DNA of 64,000 bases from Bactericera cockerelli (GCA_024516035.1 CM044959.1:22990884-23054883); one strand, 5' to 3'; positions 11,068-21,640 are shown, numbered from the stretch's first letter. The notes: a model not told the origin generated them from the sequence alone. Made by a program: numbers and translations.

Positions 11068-11700
11068 ATGGATCAAGAATTTGCTTATATTCGAGAAGCT
11101 ATTCGTGACATAGAGATGAACAAAGAAGCAATTCTCACCGAGAACAAACAACTGAGCAAGGAAGTTTGCAAACTTGAAGATAAAATCGCATTGCTGGAAC
11201 AAGACCTTGGGAGAGCTGAAAATGAATTAGATAAACGCGACGCTGCGCTGAAATGTGCGTACAAAGAGAACAAAGATTTGGAGAAGAAATTAGAATCGTC
11301 GAAAGAGCTAAACGAGAAGACGTCCAAGGAGAAGGCAAAAATGAAAACCCAAATTGATGAATTAGAAAGCTGCTTGAAGCAAGCTTACATAGAAAACAAA
11401 GCAATGCAAGGGAAGGTGGAAGCTCTGGAGAAGGAGAATGCGGCACTTGGCAAGGAGTTGACAGCCACCCGGGCGTGTAATGAAAATATGAATGAGGAAC
11501 TGAATGTTATGAATGAGGACTTTGACAACTTGGCGCTGGAGTTGAATGACCGCACGGAGGAGCTGAAGAGGATCCAGGTGGAGTACCAGGAGTTCAAGCA
11601 GAGTGTGGAGAAACTGAAACAGCAGCTGCAACACTACAAGCCCAGCGTGCCCACATTCGTGCATATGCCGGCCAAGTATCGCAACATGGATAAGTGCTGA
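11068..11700 (+). CDS. Coiled-coil protein of unknown function
   Basis: An uninterrupted 210-codon frame from the ATG at 11068 to TGA at 11698-11700. An upstream in-frame GTG at 11059 is unlikely to start a eukaryotic protein. Almost the whole protein (about residues 5-190) is charged heptad-like coiled coil rich in E, K, L, N and A, with repeated short blocks around 'AYKENKDLEKKLE' and 'AYIENKAMQGKVE' suggesting an internal duplication. The tail ends in a proline-containing non-coil segment (about residues 190-210, ending in C). There is no signal peptide, membrane segment or catalytic motif. The 3' half is clearly richer in G and C than the flanks, as expected of coding DNA. AATAAA lies 41 bases after the stop. 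It could be a single-exon gene, the last exon of a longer gene, or a retrocopy. The resemblance to tropomyosin/myosin rods is generic to coiled coils and gives no function. Confidence 0.65.
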   Translation: MDQEFAYIREAIRDIEMNKEAILTENKQLSKEVCKLEDKIALLEQDLGRAENELDKRDAALKCAYKENKDLEKKLESSKELNEKTSKEKAKMKTQIDELESCLKQAYIENKAMQGKVEALEKENAALGKELTATRACNENMNEELNVMNEDFDNLALELNDRTEELKRIQVEYQEFKQSVEKLKQQLQHYKPSVPTFVHMPAKYRNMDKC

Positions 11701-11740
11701 GAGTATTGTAGTTCTAATTGTTCATGAGTTCATAGAATAC

Positions 11741-11746
11741 AATAAA
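11741..11746 (+). terminator. Poly(A) signal of the coiled-coil gene
   Basis: The canonical AATAAA hexamer lies 41 bases after the stop codon, followed at 11754-11770 by a T/GT-rich stretch (aaatgttttcttttgt) that fits a downstream element. Confidence 0.6.
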
Positions 11747-11770
11747 AATCGATAAATGTTTTCTTTTGTA

Positions 11771-12234
11771 TCACACAATAATTCAACTATCAAAAAAGGT
11801 AATTAAAATTATTTTTTGGTACCTACCTATGAAAGTTGCAAGATCATTCGGTATGAGTGGGCCCCATATAACACAGCCAGAACAGAGAAGAAAAAATTCT
11901 ACCCTGTCGGGGATAGAATCTGGAACGCCCAAGTACACTCCTAGGGCGCTACTCCACTACTATGGTAAAAAAAATTGTTTTCAACGACAGATAAAACTGG
12001 TCTCTGAATCCAGTGTAGCAGAACTCCTGTTTTTTCTGAGTTATTTGCACAGAATTTCTGTAGTCATGTCTTTGAAGTATGATTGTATGATTGCTCGTAA
12101 TATTGAATATGAATGCGGCAAATAAATTTGCAGTCACTTTGATCAATCATGGAGTACTATTGAGAATTTCATTTCCTCTTGGAGCTTTGTCTAGATCCGG
12201 GATCCCTGAAATTCTCACAAGTTTCCTCCGTGCT
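11771..12234. other. Intergenic, no gene recognised
   Basis: A 119-codon frame starting at 11766 has no recognisable domain and weak composition. I do not call it. Confidence 0.4.
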
Positions 12235-12395
12235 GGTTTAGGCATGAGACTGGTTTAGCAAGCAAGAGACCCAGGTTCAAAACGCGGCTGGGCAGAAAAT
12301 TTTATCCTCTCTACTATGGATGTCTGGGTGACTCACTTCTCGTCGCCCAGAGTGAGGAAAAATGAGTACTTAGTGATATATGTACATAGGTAAAG
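12235..12395 (+). mobile_element. tRNA-derived SINE copy (family C), diverged
   Basis: The head has gacccaggttcaaaacgcgg as the B-box region. The body keeps the order 'ctctctactatggatgtctg', then 'gagtgaggaaaaatgagta', seen in cleaner copies at 41685 and 52145. No A-tail is seen. Confidence 0.55.
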
Positions 12396-12552
12396 ACCAT
12401 TTGTGAATGTGAACATGCCATCTCTACTTTTGAATCACCCAGTATTATGCTAATCAGCTGTTGAGCAACTATTTAGACATTACCATTAGTTCGTACTGCA
12501 CCCCAACCGCAGTGCTTTCAAAATGAGCTCCATTGTCCTTGTCTTCTCTTAT

Positions 12553-12889
12553 ACAGGGTGCTGAAAATGATGTAATACGGTTCAATGGGTGATTCCTGAT
12601 ACTAATTTAAGACCAAAGTAAGCTTAAGACTCAGAAGAGTTCAAATTTGGTAAAAAGATTAAATTGAAGAAAAATTTTTGATAGAACTATGATTCTGTGA
12701 ACTGTTCAGTAGCATTCACTTAGGGAGGACATGGTCAAAAATGCGGGCTTTTTAGAGAGAGGAGTCTCTCTCTAAAAAGCCCGTACTTTCCCGTAGAAAA
12801 AGCCCGTAATTATGGTGCGTAATTTCTGGCCTTTTAGAGTTAAATGTGAGTTTCTTACGGAAAATTGTACCATTATTTTAACACCCTGT
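12553..12889. mobile_element. MITE with acagggtg ends
   Basis: Inverted ends: acagggtgctgaaaatgatg on the left against the inverse of taccattattttaacaccctgt on the right. The interior has a strong hairpin at 12744-12782 (gggctttttagagagag against its inverse, around agga). The element is 337 bp and has no open frame. It is followed only about 15 bases later by the foldback at 12905. Confidence 0.7.
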
Positions 12890-12904
12890 TTGTGTATAGT
12901 ATAG

Positions 12905-13419
12905 ATCCCCCAAAAAACACTACGTGTAAAAATAGTCGTCAAGTGTTGGAATGATTAAAAAGAACTGATATCAAAAACGTCAATTTTCTATGTGTTGAAG
13001 GAATTATTTTTCACGTGATAAGTCTCTTGATAATTCAACCAAAATAATAGCCTCACAACAACAATACACCTTTGAGCAAACTTCGATTTGGTAATTTGAG
13101 AATTTAACCAAAAAATAGCTACACAACAAAACAATGCTCTTGTAAGAACAATGTTGCATAATTACAGAACCATTGTTCTTACAAGAGCATTGTTTTGTTG
13201 TGTGGCTATTTTTTGGTTAAATTCTCAAATTACCAAATCGAAGTTTGCTCAAAGGTGTATTGTTGTTGTGAGGCTATTATTTTGGTTGAATTATGAAGAG
13301 ACTTATCACGTGAAAAATAATTCCTTCAACACATAGAAAATTGACGTTTTTGATATCAGTTCTTTTTAATCATTCCAACACTTGACGACTATTTTTACAC
13401 GTAGTGTTTTTTGGGGGAT
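12905..13419. mobile_element. Long-armed foldback element, family FB1 (diverged copy)
   Basis: A 515-bp palindrome starting atcccccaaaaaacactacg and ending cgtagtgttttttgggggat. The arms are about 240 bp and nearly identical to each other. They meet around 13150-13165 (cttgtaagaacaatg before, its inverse after). Against the copy at 4883 only the termini and the aactgatatcaaa block are clearly shared, so the two represent subfamilies. Not coding. Confidence 0.85.
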
Positions 13420-13583
13420 ATCACTACTTTTTGATTTAGATGAAATCCTCTGATAGATGAAATAGAAAGTAATCAACAGATAAAAGAAAAAAGACTTTTA
13501 TTTTAAGGTTTTTGTGATACGCAGTAATATTATAAGACTATCATATAAAATGTTGAATAATTTATATTGAACTAGTGCCGTCT

Positions 13584-14048
13584 GTTGATAATAACTCCTT
13601 GTGGTAAAACCTTTCGAACAAGTTAAAACTTGATTTGTTTTTTCGATAATTTTTTTTTTTTCGTCCGGCTGCCTGACGAAACCGACCAGAAACTAACATC
13701 AAGAGTGTATGTCGAGTTATAAATTGTTCGACAGGTCTTGCCATAAGGAGTTCTTATCGACAAATTTCATTTTTCTATAATTTACGGTTAACAAGTTATA
13801 CGTCAAAATATATGGATACGCAGGACGTCTCAAAAACGGCAAGTCGTAACTCACTGAAATTTGTTGTAATGAAATTCTCTCAATGACACCTTTAGACAAT
13901 ATTCCACAAGACACACCATTCTATTTAAGATTTTGAAGTTGGTCCATTTCCAGCCTGACTGGGGCTGTGTAGATATACAGGTTTTAGCGTTTTTTGATAT
14001 TTTTTCGAGAAACCCAGGCTTGGGCGAGACTTTATGGATGCCCTGTAT
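13584..14048. mobile_element. Foldback element, family FB2, partial and diverged
   Basis: This matches the right part of the 894-bp element at 55677-56570 in the same orientation: the aataactcctt, cgtccggctg, gaccagaaactaacatcaa, ataatttacggttaac, gttggtcca, cagcctgactggggc and gagactttatg blocks are in the same order. The outer part of the left arm is missing. It ends gccctgta, near the FB2 terminus. Confidence 0.8.
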
Positions 14049-14149
14049 TTGTAGGTAGTTATTTGTAAATTTTGAATGAGATCTACGTAATTTACGATTC
14101 AAAATACAAAAGTATTGATCCAAATAAATGCTTTATTTAGACAGTCAGT

Positions 14150-14400
14150 GGCCAGCCTCCGTGGCGTAATGGTTGTAACTACTGCCCGTAGTCCAGACAT
14201 TTCGAGTTCCATTACCGGTTGTTGCAGACTTTTCTAATATTTTTTTCCCCTCTAAACACGAGAGTCTGGAATCACAGCCCTCCAGGCTGGGTGAGGTAAA
14301 TGTGGGTAGCTGGAACGATTCCCAGCGAATGGAGGGTAAAACCCTCCCCTGACTAGTTCAAATCAGGACGTTAAAACCAAAATACAATCAACTGGTCACA
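14150..14400 (+). mobile_element. tRNA-headed SINE with the 5S-SINE tail (family B)
   Basis: The head gccagcctccgtggcgtaat..cgagttccattaccgg has tRNA-like A and B boxes. The tail from about 14286 (ccaggctgggtgaggtaaat, then cagcgaatggagggtaaaac) is the same tail found in the 5S-headed SINEs at 8577 and 47083. It extends further (atcaactggtcacaat), matching 44125-44155. So the same 3' module is used by two different heads. Confidence 0.75.
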
Positions 14401-15014
14401 ATCGTTTTAAAATGAGGTTGGTGTGATAAATGGTGCTTCTTTTGTGGGACTTAAACCAGTTTATAATAATGAAGAAAAAAACATACCTATTTAATCTTAA
14501 AATCCATTAACAATAATTCATTAATAATCAACTAGTGTTTTAACCTTGTATTGAAAATTTAGTAATGAACTCGTTAAAAAACGGACAATTCTGTTTCGTG
14601 GTTTTGTTTACAATACAATTTTAATTATATTATGTACCTACGTACATGACCAATTCGATCTTGGTAAAATAAAGAGAGAAATGAAAGTGCCGAGTATTAT
14701 TATTTGCCTAACTTCGAGTTGCTAAACATGGTGTCATTTCAGCATAATCGGTAGATATAAACAGAAGAAGTGAGAAATTGTACTAGATATACATTTAATA
14801 ATTATGAATTAATAGGCAAGCATATATCCATGGAATATACCCTGAAAATTTCAGCTCGATCGGACAAAAATGCAACTTATATCACGTTTCATACATAGGT
14901 AGATGGATAGTTAGATTGTGACAAATAAATGTTGATCGAGTTAAACCATACTCACTTCGTTCGAAATTAAACGGTCATAGGAGGTTGACTCAAACTAGCA
15001 ACTACTGTTTTTTT
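14401..15014. other. AT-rich intergenic, no gene recognised
   Basis: No reading frame, RNA or bounded repeat is identified. Confidence 0.5.
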
Positions 15015-15140
15015 TTCTCACGAGAATACCGGACATCCAAAGTACAGAGTAAAAAAAAATCTACCTAGCCGGGATTCGAACCCAGGTCACCTTGCAAACT
15101 TTGTAATTTACCTACACCAGTCGACGACCACCACAGAGAC
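15015..15140 (-). mobile_element. tRNA-derived SINE fragment (family C)
   Basis: On the minus strand the B-box region is present (plus-strand gggattcgaacccaggtcac). The 'tctcacgaga' and 'ggacatccaaagtacagag' body blocks match other family C copies. It is 5'-head complete and tail-truncated. Confidence 0.65.
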
Positions 15141-17524
15141 TGCTCAATACATAATATTTTATTATGTATTTATCATTTGATTTGCAAATCAATATTTTTG
15201 CTTGTTACTGGCCAATATTTTATACACTGCTCATAATAATAATATAGACCTAGTTTACCTCTTGATGTAGAAACCTTTTAATGAATTTATAAAACGTTAT
15301 TATTCCCACTCTAATTAAGCGGTCTGTTGGCAGCTTGGATGTAGCAAAGACGATTGAGTCCCACCCATATTTTAAGTTCTATGTGAGGCGAAGATTTTTT
15401 TGTTACTCTCATTAATCTTAATTCAGTTTTTTCTTTTTGTGTCTCACACTGTCGTTGATTTTTCTAAAATTTTATTTACATCATATTATAATTTTCCGTA
15501 ATTAGACCTTTAGAAAGAACCTTCAGTCATGCACGTGGGATAACTAGGAGTGGCTCCAGGGTTCATTATAGATATTCCTTTAGAGGACTTTAAATACTTT
15601 TCTACTTGTTTCAACCATCTGAAATTAAGTGATCTCATTCCCTTTGACTAGACCTATCTAAAAACACCAGAAATACATCTCTAGGATAACAATAGACGGC
15701 TCTGGGCTCCATAATAAGTATTCCTTTCAAAGGCTATAACTCAAGTTCGGTCCAGTGTAATACTTTAGTTATATTTTTATATTTTTTCCTATGGTAAGAC
15801 CTTTCGAAAAATACCACAATCGCAGCTCCAAGATAACCAGGGGCGGCTCTGTGCAACTTTCCGGTTTTATTTTAGAAGGCTATATCTCCTATCCTATAAA
15901 AAATAAATACTTGAAACTATAAAAGGTATGCAGAGATAAAAATTCCCTATTCAAAAACGTAGCTCTCGTCTTTCCACGATAAGCACACGTTGCTGTACCC
16001 TTGACAGAAAATTGGTCTGAAAAAAAAAAAAAAAACCCGTATGAAAAATTTCATGAAATTCAAGATTTTCGGCGTGGCTAGAAAACGACTTTAACTGTAC
16101 GTAGGAACCTCGTGCTTTCGTGAAACACAATCTATTTTCGCGTCTCATTACGAATTTGAAATAAAAATTGATAAAAGTTTGCGGGAAGTGTGCGAAAACA
16201 ATAAAACAAAATACATATAAACTCTGTTTCGTGTTAATATAGGCCGGTAGGCTGGCGCTGCTTGACGAGCGCTCGCCTCCCGGCGAGCTTGATATTGTAA
16301 CAATATAGCCCAGTAGTTGTCAATCAATTTACAACATGATACGAAGCATACCATCAGAAATGTTATCAGATGAATTTCGAGAAAAAAAAAAGAAAGAAAT
16401 AAAAAGAAACAGACCAAAAACAATACTTTCCATACCCTTGCAGATATTTTCTTTTCTTTTTTACTTTCTATACCTTTCAGTTATAGAAAGTTAAAAAAGA
16501 AGAAAACTCTTTGAGGCTTCTCAGGCCGCTGTCATCTTTCGACTGTCTTTGATATTTTATTTATTTCATTCTGTAACATGAAATCTACAACAACTGTGAG
16601 GAAGTTAGGACTCAGTAGAGCCTCTGTTATCGGTCCCTACCACATCTCCTAGTCTAGATAATCCCATTTCCTAGGGATAATATCCCTGTCTCACTCCTTG
16701 TAATGTCTCTGTAAGTTTTTAATGTCTTATTTGTACAACAGTTCTAAAGCAGTTTCTTCAGCTTATCTCCAGAGCCTGAACTGTCTTGTATCTGCAGTAG
16801 TGGTTTCTGTAGCACGAAGGAAACTGTCGAGTGACATTGTAGTACATAAATAAATCATTTCCTCCTGACGTGAATATAATGGCGCCTTGAATTTGTAAGG
16901 AATGGCTTAAGTCGCGATTTAATCCTCCACCATTTCGTTATGATTTTATTATTCTTATTACTTAAGATATTATTGTTATAGATTTTACCATAGAACTTTT
17001 TAAATATCTAGTCTATTCAAAGAAACTTTATTTTTATTGTACAACAATGATAGGTATATAGGTACATTAAAAATAATATACAAAAATGATAATTGGGTAC
17101 CTATGTGAAAAAGAAAACTTCAATATTAAAATAATAGAAACATTGAATCAATTATGAACATTTTCATACATTGAATAATCTTCATTATAAAGATATTAAT
17201 AAAATCTTCATGACTGATATCTGAGCAAGTCTACACCATCCTCACCCACAATACTTCTCGTGAGGATGTTTTATTGCTCCATCAACTATTGCTTTAAGAG
17301 TCCTCCTTAACACAACTTCTGATATCTATCAATAATGACACTCAAGCCTAGACCACTCAAGATTCTGAAATACCATTTACTAAAACACTTGATCACACCT
17401 CTACATAATATATGGGTACCCACGTAGATTACAGCATCTCTCTCGAGACAAATCCACAACACTTGAAAGAAAGCCTAACTAAGGTGCCGCGGGGAATCTG
17501 TTGCTGTCTATCCGTGGTGTTATA
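15141..17524. other. Intergenic, no gene recognised
   Basis: AT-rich. A short GC-rich patch lies at 16245-16290 (ggctggcgctgcttgacgag, then cgctcgcctcccggcgagct), weakly palindromic. A stretch from about 17000 with tttatttttattgtacaac may be an old retrotransposon tail in minus orientation, but I cannot support it. Two frames of 65 and 91 codons (minus, 15951-16423) have no recognisable features. Confidence 0.45.
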
Positions 17525-17544
17525 GGGGGGGGGGGGGGGGGGGG
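17525..17544. repeat. Run of 20 G
   Basis: An uninterrupted G homopolymer. Runs of this length are rare in AT-rich insect DNA and can form quadruplexes or reflect basecalling problems. Confidence 0.85.
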
Positions 17545-18012
17545 TGCCTCGGGGGAGAGCCTGCTCAGAATATATGGAGGAAATTCTATTTGCCCAAACT
17601 ATTAGCATAACTTTCTCAACAACTTTTGTCATCTTTATGATACCTCTCCCACATCCTCTATCATCCTTTTGTCTCGACAGCCCCTCTCATCCGTAAGCTC
17701 ATCTATTGTTCGCCTGCACTACAAACTGCCATCTCCCCCTATCTCTTGCCTCACCCAGGGTAACCACTTGGTATAAGGACAGACAAAGACGAAAGTGGCA
17801 AAATAAATTTATGAAAATGAATAACTTGACAAAATGATCCCCCACTCCACAAACTCGACGTTTTTCATCTCTTGGAAAGAATTGAATTTTTTTCCGAACA
17901 AAGTTTATTTTTCTCCCACTACTCTGGTTAACGTTGGCACAGAATAATGGAGTACATGTGCTAAGGGAGATAATATAAAAAGATTATATAAGATGATTCT
18001 ATTTTAGAAAAG

Positions 18013-18115
18013 TGAAATCCAGCCAGTGCCAGCATAAATGGCACGTTGTAGGCTAGCTGAAGTTAAGCAACGTCCACTAAGGTTGGCTGAATTTTGAATG
18101 TTTTTGCCACCCATG
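18013..18115 (+). mobile_element. 5S rRNA-derived SINE head, fragment
   Basis: The order ccagccagtgccagc, tggcacgttgta, gaagttaagcaacgtcca and aaggtt follows the 5S-like head at 8577, then the match dissolves before the C-box. It is an old, truncated copy. Confidence 0.6.
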
Positions 18116-18334
18116 ATATACAAGTAAAGAGAAATAATTAGACATATTTCTAGGTATCTATTATCAGAGCTCAAAGAAAGTCCTGTTGAGAATTTAGAAA
18201 ATAATTCAAGTGATTGCAATTTCAACTTTTTTTCTTCAAATGTTCTTGCACAAATAGTAGACAGGGGACCAGATCCAAAAGTTACCTGACTGAAAGGATC
18301 AGCATAACAATTCAGAAGGGCAATGCTGAAAGTT

Positions 18335-18610
18335 TGTAGCATGCTCGGCTTGCACTCCAGGTGACCCGGGTTCAAATACCGGCGGGGTCGTATTTTTTCG
18401 GCTCTGTACTTTGGATGTCGGGGCCTACCCTAGTAGCCTCGTTAGGACAATAAAATTGGAATAGTTGTAGAGCGGGCAACGAACAGTGGCGGCATTACGA
18501 GATTGATATTGGAATATGATGGTTGTTTGGAGATATTATGATGCATACGCATTAGTTCTCGTAATGTCGATTCTACCCACTAAAAATTGTGACATAATAA
18601 CACAAATAAC
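18335..18610 (+). mobile_element. tRNA-derived SINE copy (family C), full-length but diverged
   Basis: The head includes ggtgacccgggttcaaatac. The body has tttttcggctctgtactttg and gatgtcgggg. The 3' part ends with the family's cccactaaaaattgtgacat block, also seen at 41925-41945. The A-tail is degenerate. Confidence 0.7.
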
Positions 18611-19084
18611 GAGCGCTTTATCTTTTTTATCCTTCATATCAGAATAATAAAGTTATCTAAAATAAATATTGCAATGAATTAATAAAACAAATAGCAGTAT
18701 TTCTTTTATATCAATACACAGAGAAAGCTTTTTATTTACTTTTAATATTTTTAATTAATTGAATTAATTCCTTTTGAATTAAAAAAAAGTTCAAGTTCTG
18801 TTGTTTGCAAAGAAAATCTACACAATGTTCGTATACTGTATCATGACAAGTAAAAGAAATTAGATAGAATTAGGTATAACTATCTACTGATATAATTTAA
18901 TAGCAATCGTTTCTACATGTTGTTACAGAGAAGACGAAAGTTCTGTTTCTGTCACAAATGCACAATAGAATAACAGCTCAAGATAAAATAACTGCTAGTG
19001 CACACCTAATTCTTATGATAAACATGTAGCACCAACACTACCAATAGAATGATGAAGAGAGTGTTATGTTGTCTTTTAGACGGG
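18611..19084. other. AT-rich intergenic, no gene recognised
   Basis: No feature is supported. Confidence 0.5.
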
Positions 19085-19400
19085 GAACAATTTGAGATGA
19101 AAGAGTTAATAAAGGAAAAGCGTGTGAAAGAGATGTAATTAATATGGGAGGGAAGAGGAGGATGATATTGAAGAGAAGTAAGAGAAATCAGAAGTGAAGA
19201 GAAAGAGATATAAGGGAAAAGTTGGAGAAGAAGAGATAGGTATAAGTATACAAGTTGTAACAGACTTAGAGTTAATAACGAACAGCTTGTGAAAGAGAAT
19301 TGATGTAATTGAGGCAAGAGAAATCAGAGGTGAAGAGAAGAAGATAGGTATAAGTATACGTATACAGGTTGTAACAGACTTGGTGAAAAACCTCTTAAGC
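19085..19400. repeat. Diverged tandem duplication of about 150-170 bp, purine-rich
   Basis: Blocks gagttaataa, gtgaaagaga, gatgtaatt, agagaaatcaga, gtgaagaga, gataggtataagtata and gttgtaacagactt each occur twice in the same order. The first set runs from about 19102 and the second from about 19269, with an indel between. The repeat-derived minus-strand frames are not evidence of genes. Confidence 0.65.
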
Positions 19401-19684
19401 GCAGTAGTAGTATACAGGTAGATCTTTTCCAATAATGAATGTTCTGTAAGAACATTAATTATTAACCTTATAAGACTATTTAATAGCAACTGAGTTTTAT
19501 TTTCTGAAAGGTGAGATTATCAATCAGTTTCTCCAGATATAAATCAATACTTTCTGTTCGTGGTATTTTGAGAAAATGGCAACTAAAGTTTTCAATGAGT
19601 TTCATATTTGCAATAAATTATTATCCAGAGTTTTTTTCAGTGTGTGTGTGAACTTTTGAAGACTCAAACAACTTTGAATAAATA

Positions 19685-20765
19685 CAGTCGAACCTGGATA
19701 AAGAGAACTTGGATAAAGAGGAAACCCCTATAAAAAGGAAGGAAATCGTGGCCCCTTCATTTTTTGACCGAAAACCTGGTTAAACAGGAAATTCGAGCCT
19801 CTATAAAGAGGAATAGTATGTTTTTTCGGAAACTCGTCGCCCCGCGGTTGGGAGCCTCTATAAAGAGGAAAACTGTTTCATCTGAACCTCTGTAAAGAGG
19901 AATTTGGATCGAGCGAGCCTCTATAAACAGGAAAACCATTTCGCCAAACTTCTTTAAACAGGACTTTGTTGTGACTTGTTTAATCTTGCACACAATGTGT
20001 CGCTTATGAAATTAATTCTCACTCCTTTTTGTATCAGTCAGTTTCAGTTTCAGTACCTACCTTCAGTTCTTATTTGTTACTTGAGAGACTATAGTTTTCA
20101 ATCATGTCTGGTAAAAAAGTTCCACATAAAACTCGAAGCATGAAAGAAAAGCTGGAGATCATCGCCAAATATGAAGACGGGGCAACACCAAAGCAACTGA
20201 TTGAGTTCTATGGCATGTCGTCAACATCCCTCTACAATCTCATAAAAGCAAGGGACACGATAAAACTCAAGAATGCTGAAGGACATGGTGAGGTGAAGAG
20301 AAAGCGGCAGTCTGAACATCCAGCCATTGATAGAAGTCTTGTTGAATTTGTCAAGCAAACCCTAGACAAGAATGTACCAATTGATGGTCCTTTGCTTAAA
20401 GCAAAAGCAAAGATGTTTGCCGAATCATTGGGGATTACTGATTTTCAAGCCAGCAATGGATGGCTCGACGGATTTAAGAAGAGAAATGGCATTTCGTTCA
20501 AGAAAGAATTTAATAAGAAATTTATTTTCTTATTAAAATTTCGCAGCTTGAAGAATCGAACCCCAGCACTGTGATTTAAAAAACAACCATGTAAACCACT
20601 AACCGTAGGACAATATTCCTCTCGACCTGTATTTTAATGAACCTCTAGAAGCAGGAAAACGAAATTTGGAACCTCCCTAAAGAGGAAACCTTTTTAAAGA
20701 GGAAACCTCTATAAAGAGGAATAGATTGGCGGTCCCTTCAATTCCTGTTTATCCAGGTTCGACTG
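19685..20765 (+). mobile_element. pogo/Tigger-like DNA transposon, internally deleted
   Basis: A 1081-bp element flanked by TA at 19683-19684 and 20766-20767, as expected for the Tc1/mariner/pogo group. The left end starts cagtcgaacctggataaaga and the right end is its inverse (ending ttatccaggttcgactg). The subterminal DNA carries several copies of a short palindrome, cctctataaagagg, near 19798, 19852, 19885, 19919 and again at 20705. One open frame encodes only the DNA-binding part of the transposase (20104-20574), and the catalytic part is absent. It sits directly against a long homopurine tract. Confidence 0.9.
20104..20574 (+). CDS. pogo/CENP-B-type transposase, N-terminal DNA-binding part only
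   Basis: An ATG-initiated frame of 156 codons. Residues about 12-55 look like a psq/CENP-B N-terminal helix-turn-helix (KLEIIAKYEDGATPKQLIEF, then YGMSSTSLYNLI). Residues about 74-135 look like a CENP-B/Tc5-type second helix-turn-helix (SLVEFVKQTLDKNVPIDGPL, ending WLDGFKKRNGI). In the pogo family these two domains bind the transposon ends in the nucleus. From about residue 135 the sequence becomes unrelated (FNKKFIFLLKF), so there is a deletion junction near 20505-20515 and the DDD catalytic domain is lost. The product cannot cut DNA but might still bind the subterminal repeats. Such truncated proteins are sometimes co-opted, though nothing here shows that. The 5' leader is the transposon's own. 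Confidence 0.8.
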   Translation: MSGKKVPHKTRSMKEKLEIIAKYEDGATPKQLIEFYGMSSTSLYNLIKARDTIKLKNAEGHGEVKRKRQSEHPAIDRSLVEFVKQTLDKNVPIDGPLLKAKAKMFAESLGITDFQASNGWLDGFKKRNGISFKKEFNKKFIFLLKFRSLKNRTPAL

Positions 20766-20767
20766 TA

Positions 20768-21640
20768 TTAGGAGGAGAAAAAGTAGGTGGAGGAGGACGT
20801 GGTAGAGGTGAACGAGGAGGAGGAGGAGGAGTTAGAGGAGGAGGTGGTGGAGGTGGAAGAGGAGGTGGTGGAGGTGGAAGAGGAGGTGGTGGAGGTGGAA
20901 GAGGAGGAGGAGGAGAAAAAGTAAGTGGAGGAGAAAAAGTAAGTGGACGAGAAAAAGTAGGTGGAGGAGGAGGTGGAAGAGGAGGAGAAAAAGTAGGTGG
21001 AGGAGGAGGTGGTAGAGGAGGAGAAGGTGGAGGATATTGAGGAGGAGGAGGAGGAGAAAAAGTAAGTGGAGGAGAAAAAGTAAGTGGACGAGAAAAAGTA
21101 GGTGGAGGAGGAGGTGAAAGAGGAGGTGGTAGAGGAGGAGAAGGTGGAGGATATTGAGGAGGAGGAGGAGGAGAAAAAGTAAGTGGAGGAGAAAAAGTAA
21201 GTGGACGAGAAAAAGTAGGTGGAGGAGGAGGTGGTAGAGGAGGAGAAGGTGGAGGAGGTTGAGGAGGAGAAAAAGTAGGTGGAGGAGGAGGAGGTAGAAG
21301 AGGAGGAGGTGGAGAAAAAGTAGTTGGAGGAGGAGAAGAAGTAGTGGAGGAGGAGGTGGTAGAGGAGGAGAAGGAGAAAAAGTAGGTGGAGGAGGAGGAG
21401 GTAAAAGAGGAGGAGGAGGAGAAAAAGTAGTTGGAGGAGGAGCTGGTAGCGGAGGAGAAGGTGGAGGATATTGAGGAGGAGGAGAAAAAGTAGGTGGAAA
21501 AGGAGGAGGTAGAGGAGTAGAAGGAGGAGTTGTAAGGTGAGATGGAGGAGGTTGAGGAGGAGGAAGAGGAGGTACAGGAGGAGGAGGTGGAGAATGAGAA
21601 AGAGGAGGTGTAAGGTGAGATGGAGGAGACTATCACGAGC
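20768..21640 (+). repeat. Long homopurine GGA/GGT-rich minisatellite
   Basis: About 870 bases composed almost only of G and A with regular GT, built on ggaggagg, gagaaaaagtaggtgg and gagaaaaagtaagtgg words. Higher-order copies recur at about 21040, 21160 and 21270 (each with ggtggaggatattgagg or close). The array begins two bases after the pogo target site. All-frame openness on both strands gives poly-Gly or poly-Ser/Pro peptides, which I treat as artefacts. Mirror-repeat homopurine DNA of this kind can form triplex or quadruplex structures. Confidence 0.9.

Noticed and set aside
16245..16295. GC-rich patch as a structured RNA or promoter
   Set aside because: Too short and only weakly palindromic. 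No second copy or promoter motif seen.
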